NCBI RefSeq assembly: GCF_017591435.1
Contig: NC_059299.1
Coordinates: 11,988,317 to 12,052,316 of the forward strand
Length of the DNA: 64,000 nucleotides
From: Portunus trituberculatus
Taxonomy: Eukaryota > Arthropoda > Malacostraca > Decapoda > Portunidae
Direction: 5' to 3'
A program made the position numbers and the translations under genes. Positions 12,798 through 48,034 of the stretch are shown here, one piece after another (the stretch's first letter is position 1; each line of letters opens with the position of its first letter). Under the pieces are notes generated by a model. That model was not told the DNA's origin. It searched no databases and saw nothing but the letters and a program-made list of their open reading frames with translations.

Positions 12798-14199
12798 ATG
12801 TTGTCATTCTGTTGTCCGTGAAATGTTTTAGAACAGAAGTGAATTAAGTTAAAGTGAGTTGTGAGTGAATAACTTACTGATTTGTAAGCTTTAGATGAGT
12901 TATGATAATAAAATCCCGTTAATAATTATGATAGACGTGTGTGTTTCTGAAGTTTCAATGACAGCAGTAACTTTATCATTACAAGTCCATATCAGATCAG
13001 TAGAAAGAAGCCAAAGGGAGACATTGGTGAGAATTCTTGAAACGCCCTGCTCTCTCACCGCGACTGCCTCCATTCCTCACAGATGGTTATAGCCAAGTTA
13101 TCAAGAGTGTTATTCCTATTATTACTGTGCAAATCTTCCTAATCTATCACCAGAGGTAAATATATAATTAAAAACGCGTGTTACTTTAAATTAAACCTGT
13201 TGAAAGTAGTTGAGATGCAACACAAAAGTGTTCATGATACGATCCCTTCACGATGAGTCATGTTCCACAGTGGCTCTCACTGCCCACCCGCCACTCTTCC
13301 CTCGTCCCGTGGCGGCCCTCCCCTCAGCCCACCCTCGCTCTGTTACGCCACACTCTTACTTTCTCAAGCACCCCAAAGTAAAATCATTCTTCTGTGGCGG
13401 TCGGAGTGAGGTCACGGCGTAGATACAGCTGTGCCACTTTTAATAAGATTGCTCAATATAACAAGTTATTTAAGTCGATAAAAGGAACCATAGATAATGC
13501 GTAAATATCGCCTCGAAAGTCGGCTTTTTATACACAGCAGGATCGTGGTGTAAATGTTATAGTATTGGTAAGCAAGTGTTATCTTAATTGGCCTATTAAC
13601 CTTCAAAGAAATTTCAAGGCGACCAGTTATGTCATGTATAACTCTACTTAGAAGGTAATTTGAAGGAACAATATTATAAATTACTAATAACAAAAAGAGT
13701 CATGTTTATCGTGAAGGACAACTCTCACCCAGCCAGCCAAACTGACCCAGGCCCGTGATAAGGAGGCCGCGGCCTGCCCTGCTGCTGCATCAACAGGTCA
13801 CACCAGGCTTATTTATGGCAAGCTAGTACGCCATGTTTAATAGCATTTATGGATAAATTGAAGGAGTATAAGTAGGAAAGAACTAAAATCAACTCAACGA
13901 AAAATTAATAATAGAAATACAACATTGAACTCAACGAACTGTGAGGCCCTCGTGAAATGCTGACTTGATTCACGTGTCACGTGCCACCTGGCTGTGAGTT
14001 GTGAAAAGAGGCAGGGCTGCACCCACGCCGCCACCCACCCAGCTTGCCTGTCTGCCGTGCGTGCACCACGAGAGTTGCTTTGCTTCCTGCTGGGGGCATG
14101 AGGGGGGCGGGCGCAGGACAGGAAGGAGCAAGGGATGGAGAGAAGGAAGAAAAGTGGACCTCAGATCCATACGAGTGAGAAAGCCGGGGAAGTTATGAG

Positions 14200-14236
<37 letters not shown>

Positions 14237-14891
14237 GTGGTGGTGGTGGTGGGGAGATAGGGGATGATAGTACTAGATAAAGGAGATAGGTAAGTTAGGA
14301 TAGGTGTAAAACTGTAAATGGTAAGGGCAAGGAAGATTGTGTGATAAGGAGAGCAAATAAGGAAGATGCTAAGGACGTGCAGGGAAGGATCATGAAGGAG
14401 AGCTGGTAGTCCTTACCTCTGAACAATTACAGTAAATGTGCACGACAAACTTGGAACTTAAGAATGCAAGTTTATTTCGTCAACTTTTTTTTTCTGAATT
14501 GTACTGAATCTCCTAATCAATCTTGTTAATTTTTTCAACATCTTTTATTTATTTTCAGTCGTGTTGTAGATGTGGTTCGTTCTTCTTAACTGCTTTTATT
14601 TATGCATTATTTATTTGTTTATTTTCATTTCTTTGGATTGGCGTGAGAGTCACGTGTGGATCGGAGTAGTGTGTTAATGTCCGCGTGACGCAAAGCGGAG
14701 CACGGGATGAGAGTAGAACTCATAATCATTTACACGGGAGCTCCAAGGTGACAAAGCAAGACAGATGTACTGTACGTTAGTACAGTAAGTACAGTATTAC
14801 AGTACTATACATTAACTTATTTTTACTTTTTTTTCTACTGTTATTTACTTCATTATTGCCTACGTCTCAGTTTTATTGTCTGTTATTATTG

Positions 14892-14922
<31 letters not shown>

Positions 14923-15077
14923 TTGCATACATCAGTGGTATTACATAAATATAATTCTTCTTATCTGAGAGAAAGACTGTATATGATGATGTCAGCATTT
15001 GGTATACTTGTGGATCTTCGTTATCAAGATTAGTGAGTGTTCAAAGATATTCTTTAATGTATTAACAGAACCATCAC

Positions 15078-15079
<2 letters not shown>
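12798..15079. other. Gene-free stretch; (AG)n 14201-14233
   Basis: Mixed AT-rich sequence with GC-richer patches at 13270-13430 and 13980-14170 that hold no supported exon. Also holds (AG)n 14201-14233, a short (GGT)n, a TTTA run near 14890-14925 and the GTACAGTA-rich hairpin-like stretch 14766-14810. Confidence 0.5.
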
Positions 15080-15152
<73 letters not shown>

Positions 15153-15175
15153 TCACTCACTCACTCACTCACTCA

Positions 15176-15234
<59 letters not shown>
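15080..15234. repeat. (AC)n interrupted by (ACTC)n
   Basis: 155-bp AC array containing about eight ACTC units at 15147-15180. It ends in CGCGCGTGTGTGG, a small palindromic cap. Confidence 0.95.
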
Positions 15235-15236
<2 letters not shown>

Positions 15237-16262
15237 GCGTGTGTGGTGTGTTGTAACACGAGGGAGTTGTGTGGTGCTTAGGTGGTGACGCATGGTCACG
15301 CAGCACACCAGCACACCAGGGCATTCCACGAAACACATCCACACGTCACCTGTAAGGCAAATTGTGTATTATATTCTTGCTGTTACCTCAAATTTTCCTG
15401 GGGAAGGTTTCTTTTCCACATAGTAAATCAAACAATGAAACAATGACCCTTCAAGTCGCTTTTATTGTCACACAGGTGGAGAGCCTAACAAAGAGGGGGT
15501 TAGTGGCCAGGTGACAAGCAGCTTTTGGATTACTGGACTATTATTGTGACTTGTACTTTTATTATAGCATAATTGTTGTTAATATCATGATTGTTATTAT
15601 TATATACGTTATCGTTATATAATTTCATTAGTATTATTTTCATCGCTGATGTTCGATCGCGTTCTTGACGCAATTCCAGTTCCATTACTTTTTGCGGCAG
15701 GTACAGCAGGTAGTACAGAGCCAATGTCTTCCTCAAACTTATCCTGATTTTATGGGGGATTTTTATGTTTTTTAAGTTCCTCTGTTATTCATCAGTGTTC
15801 TTGCTATCAGAAATTATACTTTATTGTAAGTTACAAGAATGACAAAGAACAAGGTGTGTGTGCTGGGAGGGAAAGCAATCCGCGCTGCCATGGGAGGGAC
15901 TCCTGCTTGTGGGAAACTTGCGGGACTCAGGCCAGGCGAGGACGGGTCGAGGTGGCTGTGAAAAGCTGAAAATACTCACATCGGACGTGAAGCACCAGTG
16001 GCGTGGCTAGGGACGGCGGGGCGCACGGCAGCCTCCTCGGAAAGTTTGTGTACAGTAAAGGAGAAGGTAGAGAAGAAAGACAACCTGATGAAAATAGTTT
16101 ATTGGTGTCAGATTTTATACAGCATAATGTGTGTCTCTTCAAAGTGTTTATTTGTATATTATGTGTCTGTATCGTTGTATCGCAAACATTATTTATATAT
16201 TTCATAAGGAAAATATTGTCGGAGAGGATCGGTCCTCTCCCTCCGGGAAGCTGAGGTATCAG

Positions 16263-16264
<2 letters not shown>
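15235..16264. other. Gene-free stretch, nothing recognised
   Basis: No supported gene. A GC-richer patch at 15850-16060 has no convincing exon. Confidence 0.45.

Positions 16265-16318
<54 letters not shown>
16265..16318. repeat. (GT)n microsatellite
   Basis: 54-bp pure GT run. Confidence 0.97.

Positions 16319-19648
<3,330 letters not shown>

Positions 19649-19727
<79 letters not shown>
19649..19727 (-). repeat. (TA)n followed by poly-T
   Basis: TA run 19649-19700 joined to a T run of about 27 (19701-19727). Read on the minus strand it is poly-A then (TA)n, as expected for the 3' tail of a retroposed sequence. The same arrangement occurs at 31720-31813 and 55159-55275, and in the last case an identifiable LINE 3' end lies next to it. 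Confidence 0.7.
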
Positions 19728-21291
<1,564 letters not shown>

Positions 21292-21504
21292 TCTACTTGT
21301 AATAATGATAAATGGTCGTTGTGATCGTCGTCGCAGTAGTAGCAGCAGTAAAAACAGTTCGTGCGAGATAACACAACAAATATGCGTCATTCTGTCTATA
21401 AATACCCATCTTGGCTTCCCGTCAGGCATCATGTAGTCACAAGACGAGACGACTCGGGTACTGTACAGTCCACGCCCCTTCTTGCCTAAGCCTGCTTCAC
21501 AAAA

Positions 21505-21509
<5 letters not shown>

Positions 21510-21549
<40 letters not shown>
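21510..21549. repeat. (CT)n microsatellite
   Basis: 40-bp CT run shortly before the hAT MITE. Confidence 0.95.
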
Positions 21550-21551
<2 letters not shown>

Positions 21552-21595
21552 AAGTACTCCAAATACAAGTACATTATTCACTACAGCCTCCAAGG

Positions 21596-21954
21596 CAATG
21601 GTTCCCAACCTTTTCCTGAACGAGTACCACTTGGAGGTTCCGTACTGTCCTCGGGCACCACCTGGTTCCAGAAAACTCAATTCCAGCCGATATCAATTTA
21701 TTCACAAGTAGAACACACAAATTAACTAACAACAAGGAACATAACTGAGTGTAATGCGAGAGATGCATCTGTTTCCTCTCCACCAACTGACCAATGCCAG
21801 ATTTTGTGAGTAAGACAGTCATGACTTTTTTTGAAAAATTTAATTATTTAATTTAACAAAAAATCGCATATGATCCAGAAAGTGGTAATGTACCACCTGA
21901 AAGGCCTTCGCGAAACTATCTAGTGGTACGCGTACCACAGGTTGGGAAACACTG
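21596..21954 (+). mobile_element. hAT-like MITE
   Basis: 359-bp element. Left end CAATGGTTCCCAACC and right end, reversed, CAGTGTTTCCCAACC: inverted ends with two mismatches in 15. It is flanked by an 8-bp duplication, CTCCAAGG (21588-21595) and CTCTAAGG (21955-21962), with one mismatch. The TIR type and 8-bp duplication are characteristic of the hAT superfamily. No transposase is encoded; open frames inside are incidental. Confidence 0.85.
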
Positions 21955-21962
21955 CTCTAAGG

Positions 21963-23274
<1,312 letters not shown>

Positions 23275-23326
<52 letters not shown>
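23275..23326. repeat. Compound (AC)n(AG)n microsatellite
   Basis: AC run passing directly into an AG run. Confidence 0.95.
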
Positions 23327-23332
<6 letters not shown>

Positions 23333-24862
23333 CGTTCATCCCTTATCCATGAGCGGCAGGGGCCTTTTAGAAATACTGCTATTACCTCGTTAGGGAAGAT
23401 AGTCTTGAAGGAGGCTAGAATGTCATCAAGTTAATGTGACCTCATAGTTTGAGGCGACAGTCAAGGCTGGGGAGGCCAGGCGAGAGAGGGCGACGCTGTG
23501 TCTGGCGGACGTGGCAAAAGTGGCAGCCGCAAGCAACACGTTTGGTGTCGTGTTCGTGACTCGTCACGGGGCTGAGGAAATGTAAATTATATCCGCGCTC
23601 TCTTTGTCTCGGTACTTAGTTGAGAACCCATGCCACGTGTGAGGTTGAAATGTAGGACTTGTAGCTCGTATTACTACTGAAAGAAAAACTATTATATACG
23701 TGGCTTTTACAGATTAAAACTATTTCAGGCACTACTTCTAATAATAACGAAATTGAGATAGGTTTAAGGATCACTTCACAATTTCTTACCACTCAGTGAT
23801 GTCAGAAGCCAAAGAAAAATGTAGGAACGTCGCACAGTAGCGGGACATTCAGACTGTCAGCCGCTCATTGTCCACGGGTGATAACTCGTGATTCTCCCCA
23901 CAGCGGCGAGTGCTTCGTGAGGGGCGCCACACTCCCTCACGGACACTTTATTGCTCACCCTGACATGCATACCGATTGCGAAACACAGAATGATTTGTAA
24001 CACCTTTTAAATTGCGTAGTATATGATACGTGCCTGTCAGTTCTTATCCGTGTATGGATCTATTAATTTATCTAGCTGTCATCTTTTCATCCTTTTCTTT
24101 CTTTTTCTTTCTTTCTTTCTTTTTGTGTTTTTGTTGTGTCTGTGTACTGTATATATTTGTTTATCTGCCTGTGTCTATCTATTCATCTATATCTTTATCT
24201 ATCTGCTTATCTGTATCTTAACTTATGTATTTATATCTATCTGCGTTCCTATTTCCAGTGTAATTCATTTCATCATTTCTTCATGCCATTTCATTCGGAG
24301 CAGTTCATCATTGTATGCATTTCCTACCAATATTGCTTTCAGTATATGATGAGTCACTCTTGTAGACTCTTCACTATTTCCTATGAATGTTCCTAATTTT
24401 CATGGGTATTTTCCATATTTCAGTCGGTCAGCCCACTCCATACAAACACTGATTTATTCTCAAACACTTCATTATCAGTACTTATCTTTACTCTCCTTCT
24501 CATCCTTGGCCTGTACTATCCTACATCTCTTATTTTAGATTAGATAGTGTTGCTTGTCACAAACAGCCTCATAGGGGTCAGTTATTATTTGGTACTGTCT
24601 GTTCTTGTGTTCCTTTGTATTCCTTACATTCAGTAGAAATGGCCTATAGCTAGATTAAACATTTTATAATACTTTACCATCAAGTGTTTTGGTCTTAAAA
24701 ACTATTAGCTAGTACTTTTAATCAAAACTTTCAGAATCTCTGTCTCTTTTCCTTTTTGAATGCTTACCTTTCCCACCAATGACTCTGTTGCTATTAAATA
24801 TTGTCATGTTAAGAAACCACTACTGTTTCATGTCACTTTGATCAAAACTTTTCACTGTTCTC
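23327..24862. other. Gene-free stretch, loose CTAT repeats
   Basis: 23460-23600 is GC-richer without a supported exon. 24130-24250 holds imperfect TATC/TCTG repeats. No gene supported. Confidence 0.45.
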
Positions 24863-24975
24863 AGGTGCCTTTCTGCCTCACGGTCTTGCATGAACTTCAT
24901 GAACCACTAGTGCAGCTGTATGTGGCTCAGTGCAGGAAGCCGAGTGTAGCTGAGGGAAGGAGAGAAGGAAAATAG
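24863..24975 (+). CDS. Candidate terminal coding exon (unassigned)
   Basis: A pyrimidine-rich stretch ending TTCTCAG (24856-24862) looks like a 3' splice site. It is followed by an open frame of 36 codons ending in TAG, VPFCLTVLHELHEPLVQLYV then AQCRKPSVAEGRREGK. The block is GC-richer than its surroundings, and an AATAAA signal lies about 190 bp downstream (about 25161-25170). A plus-strand gene ending here would converge on the FAM177-like gene. I recognise no family and could not find the preceding exon, so this may be chance. Confidence 0.2.
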
Positions 24976-27360
24976 GAAATAGGGAATAATGACAAAAAAA
25001 TAATCACAGATGACTCTCAATTCACAATTATAGCATACCTATTGAGAACATAGCTTGCTCTTTCCATCTAGCCTCTTCAAAATCATCATATTTTCCTTCC
25101 TCCTTTACTGTCATATTTTCCTCTCCATTACCTCTAGAGTGAACAAACAACACACACAAAATAAATAAATAGCTACATACATAAATTTTTAAAAGTTGGG
25201 TAGTTAAAAGGACACAAGATGAGGTTGAGCAAGGGATGTGGGAATGTTATTAGAAATCTAAATAGGTACTATAATAGACTTAGCTATCAAAAAATATAAG
25301 GTAAGGAAATTTAAACAAGTGTATGTATGTTACTGAAATGACTACAGCAGTATTTTTCAGGCATTATGTACCAGGTAAACGCACACACCTCCAGTCCACC
25401 AGATGTGTTAACTGTATTCCAAGTAAAACTGCTTTTCTATTATTTTATGCTATTACTTAGTGTGTTGCTGAAAAGGAACATCCAAACTTCTCAAGTAATG
25501 CATATCAAATATATTTTGTGCTCCTTATCTACTACAAAAATAATTCATTGATGTATAAACTTTATGTAAAATTTGCATAATATAATATTGGAACACAAAA
25601 TTACTGCACATCATTATTTCATTATGAGGATAACAATACTTGTGCATTAAAATAACAACTCTACATATAGGATATACTTTCATACATCACAACTCACTAC
25701 TATCATAATCACTTCTTAAAGCAAAAAATCCAATATAACACTACTACTAAAATCTGGTTCTTTTCTTTTGTTCAGTCACCTAAACCTATAGTAACTTCAT
25801 CTTTCGTCTGAAATATTAAGAATGGACAGATGACCGAGTATATTCATAACAAACAACAAATCAGTGAATAAGTGTTAGTCTCAGAGACAAGGTTCAGGTT
25901 TCTATGATACTCCCAGAGTGAAAGACTGCACAGCCACCTGACCCATGGTGATTGCCTTGGTTCAGTTGGTGGTGTGCTGGACTTACATTTACCTTTGAGT
26001 ATCATGCCAGAGTTTGATACCTAATAATAATGTCCACCTTCATATCAGGTGTTTCTATGAAGGTGTAAAGTGGAACATAGCACACTGGCAGCCACATTAG
26101 AACCAGTGCAGCCAAAGTGTTTCATCCTGCTATACTGATGAAGAGTTTACATATAATATAGACTTGCATAATATTAACAAAATGCTAAACATGTAGCTAT
26201 TCAACATGTTTGGCAGTTAAGACCAGTTGACATAAAATTGAAAAATAACTTTATGAATATCACAGAATTAGATCACTGCAGCAAATTGATAACACAGCAC
26301 TTTAAATAATGATTACATTATTTTCCCCAACACTGTATATCACATAAAGCTGGACGGTGACATGATGCCAAGATCTGCTTTCTCCTGTGTGTGATATACA
26401 CAACTCGTGAATAAGCAATTAAGACTTACTTGCTCATAACTGGATGTGGGACATGACCAATAAATAAAGTATGAGACAATAATGTATAATGATCACATTT
26501 TAAGAAAATACACAACAAATTTAGTTTCTTTCTATGCATAGAAATGTGCTTTTTCCTCAACACTCAAGATACATATGAGAGATCTCACACAATTAGGTTA
26601 GATGTGCTTGATAGCTTCATCATTCTTATGTATGCAGCACAAGACTAAGATCTGCTTATGAGATTACCTTTAACTGAACAAACAGTCTGGGATAGTCATG
26701 AACCCTTTGACTGCTTCCAACAACATGACATTATTTGTCACATAAGTAAGGCTAAACAATTTCACTCAAACAAAAATTGAACTATTCACATCCTAAGATT
26801 TGAGTCAGTACTTGATTGTTCCTTTCAATGTCACTTTTCTTTCCAGATTATGCTCTAGACTTACACCACAACCATTTCACTGAGATTGTGGAGAAGCTTC
26901 AGGAGTCAAAGAGTTACATAATAAAGGATCTAGAAGTATATTGTTACTGACTAGATATGCTAATAATAACAAAGGATATATATATGAATCATAGAAATAA
27001 TCATTAGTCAGTTTATATATAGTATATATTTTCATTATCTATTTTATGCCATAAATAATATTTTCATATAAAATATACTATTTCACTTCGTTTTGAACTA
27101 TAGACACAATATCTACACATTTCACTCACCATTAACAATGTCACTGTTTTAAACCTTAAGGTTAGCTACTTTTGATTAGAGAACAAACTGAACGGCTAAC
27201 CTGGCAAACCTAACACTAATAGTTATGTATGAGACAAATCCTCACAGTACAAGTTATGAAACACTATTGGGATTCTATTATGTGATTCTTTTCATGGTGT
27301 GATGGCTTCAAGCAAGGGCCTTGGCAGAAAGTCTGATGACATATGTTTTGTCAAACATCA

Positions 27361-27414
<54 letters not shown>

Positions 27415-28411
27415 GTCCACAACAAGTTTATCTTCTCGATCTCAGTCATTTCCTTTAGATGACCATCTCCAGGTGTCTAACTTTGACATTTCCACCATAT
27501 CAGCCTTCAATATACTAATCCTGTTTGACATACCATTCTGCCATTTTCATATTTTCATATGTTCATATCAAAAGTTTTCAGATTACTAAGGAAATAGCTG
27601 ATTCAAAAAAGTTTTGAGTAGCATGGGAACATACAGCATTTGTTAGGGGAGTGGTTGTTATAATAATTTATCTGCCACAATGAGAATTCCATGTTATGGT
27701 ACCACAACTCATTTTCCCTCATATATGTAATTATTTCATCTCAATTGACCACATTGTATACAACTTTATTTTATCCCCTCCAAATTACAGAACTGAGTGT
27801 AAATAAGTCTGACCTACTTTTCAATCCTAAGCATCACAGTCCATCAGCCATTTGGACTTGATACAAATTGATTTCATAATACTATTTCATTTTTCAGCTC
27901 CATGTATCTGTTAATAAAGATTACTGCCACCCTTGTCCATTACAGTGCTTTACATCTTTAATTCTCTTCTCCTCAGTTTTCCCTTCTTGTCCTAAATCTC
28001 ACTACTACTAAGAAAACTTTCAACCCTTTTGAGGATTCTCTCTTTCTCACATAACTTTAGTGATGTCACATTGCATCATGTGATTCAAATTGATACAATT
28101 AAGAACAAATGAAAGACTGAACCTTGCCTGTCTTGACTTCATCTGTATCAAACCACTTTGGTTATTTATAGTTATTTAGACTAAGTCTTAAAAACATGGC
28201 ATACACACGTCAGATTCTCAAGTAAATAAATGCAATTAACAACATTCTTTTCACATTTTCTTTCCACATCCTTGAAAGAAAATGTGACACTGCATGCTTG
28301 TGCTACATCCAGTGGAATAATTTATGACATCACAAATTACAATGATCACTAGTGTAGCAAGTGGCAGACTTATGTGTATACCAATTGTATGATCATTATG
28401 TCTATCAGCCT
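24976..28411. other. AT-rich, microsatellite-poor stretch downstream of the FAM177-like gene
   Basis: 3.4 kb of AT-rich sequence with one (CT)n (27361-27412). It would contain the 3' UTR of the minus-strand FAM177-like gene (towards lower coordinates from 28411). Around 25955-26020 a weak tRNA-like A-box/B-box pair (TTGGTTCAGTTGGTGG, AGAGTTTGATACC) may be an old SINE. Nothing else recognised. Confidence 0.45.
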
Positions 28412-46218
<17,807 letters not shown>

Positions 46219-47702
46219 GGTGCAGTGTGTGTGGGGGGGACTGTGGCTGTGACGAGCTGTCAGTGAGGCCTTGAGGTGGCGGCGAGGGTCAGCTGGCTTT
46301 GTTTACTTGTTGCCAGCGCAAGTGCTGCCAGATGATCAACACCTCTGTTTTTTTTTAATTCATTACGTTTTCTTTATATACTAAAAAGTAGCGATAAAAA
46401 ACAAATTGTATATTAACAAGTTATGATGTTACCATTTTCGTAAACTGTGGCAGTGAGCACAAACTTCTTATAGTCATAGTGAATGATATGCTGGAAATAT
46501 TTTGTATAGGATAGGTAGGTATACGTATAGGGCCCCTTCAGTAGAGTGCATTGTGTGGCAGATAGGACTTCCCAGTGAAGGAGACCAGCCAGCAAAGCAC
46601 CTTCCTTGTGAAGAAGGCTTGTAATTGATTGTTGGATTTATTGATTTATTGACAAAGGGGGGGTCTAATATTATAGTTTCACGTTAAGTAGGCTAATTAC
46701 ACTACGCATAGAGTGACACGCGAGGTCCAAAGCACCATTGGTTCTTTACTTTAAGACCTTTATCTTTATAAAAATATTAGTGGGTAAATCAAACAAACAA
46801 GAAGGAAAAAGTATTTCGTGATTGCGAGGACTGGGCAGGAAAATGAGTTTGATTTCTTATAGGTTAATTGATTTGTTTAAATGTCTATCTATCTATCTAT
46901 GTATCTATCTAGTTGCTATTATCATCATCATAATCATTTTTATACATTAACAACCGTCACGAGCCCTTGAGTGATATTACCTATAATATCACAGGTTCAA
47001 AGCACCTGACAACATGATTATACACCGGCTACTACGGTACGTGACCACGAACCAACCAACATATATCTCTCATAGTCCAATTTAAAATCTCACCAATAAC
47101 ATAGCCTTAAAGAATAAACAGACGAGGAGCGTGCAAAAGGATATCATAGCAATACTGAATAGCCAAGGTCATTTACTAACGGTTGCTTGGAAAGAAAGCG
47201 ATGGGACGGGAGAATTTAAGGTTGTAGTGGTAGTTAGTATGGTAATCAAGGCGATTCGTGGTGGTGTGTTCGACTTATGATGGGGCCAACCCAAAGCCAG
47301 CCTCGGCTTACTAACCAACACAAATAGATAACTTAAAAAAAAAAAAATCATGCAATCATGCCATCTTATCAATACCCTCTTACAGCATGAATCATATATC
47401 TGATGTTTCGGAGCAATGAACATGCTTAAACGAACCCTTTGTTACGATTCACGAAGCCCCACTCCCGACACATACCGTAACAGTAGCCCCTTCTTCTGTG
47501 CCAAGGAAAGACGTACTGCTCTGCATTACGCTAAGTTCCCATTTCTTTTTTCCTTTTGATTCATGTATAGGCTGTCAAAAGTGATGTGATAGTCAGTGAA
47601 ATGAGATCTGAAGAAAATATGGCTAATAGTATTTTTTTTCTTTAATAAGTAATAGTAGAAAATGCTGTAACATGCATTTATAGCTATATATTATACCATA
47701 TT
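46219..47702. other. Upstream flank of the FAM177-like gene
   Basis: 46219-46330 is GC-richer, with CpGs and CCGCCACC-type words on the minus strand, and is the likely promoter/5' UTR of the gene. The rest (46330-47700) is AT-rich with no gene recognised. Confidence 0.45.
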
Positions 47703-47936
47703 GGAAACTGGGAATTTGCAGTTTCAACCAATACACCACACGTAATTATACACATTCTCACGGTCTAGATCAGACTTTTACGAGCATTTCTAACCCCATT
47801 TTAACCTATCAAAAAATGGGGTTAGGTTAGGTTAAAACCCCGCTTTCCCAGGAGGTCCCCAAGCTTGTTAGACATTGGGAAAAAGAAATTTAAGATAGGG
47901 TATATTGGTTGAAACTGCATATTTACCGGAAACTCG
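47703..47936. mobile_element. Small inverted-repeat element (MITE-like)
   Basis: About 234 bp. Inverted ends share GCAGTTTCAACCAATA on both sides (47718 onwards, and reversed near 47905-47920), with partial matching further out. The interior holds a hairpin-like AACCCCATTTT...AAAAATGGGGTT. Superfamily unknown; target duplication unclear. Confidence 0.55.
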
Positions 47937-48034
47937 TAAACAAATAGTCAAAATAACAGAAAAATCCGTTTTTTTTTATTGTAACAATACATGTAACTAA
48001 AACTGCAGCTCTTCCCTTAATTTGCAGAATACTT

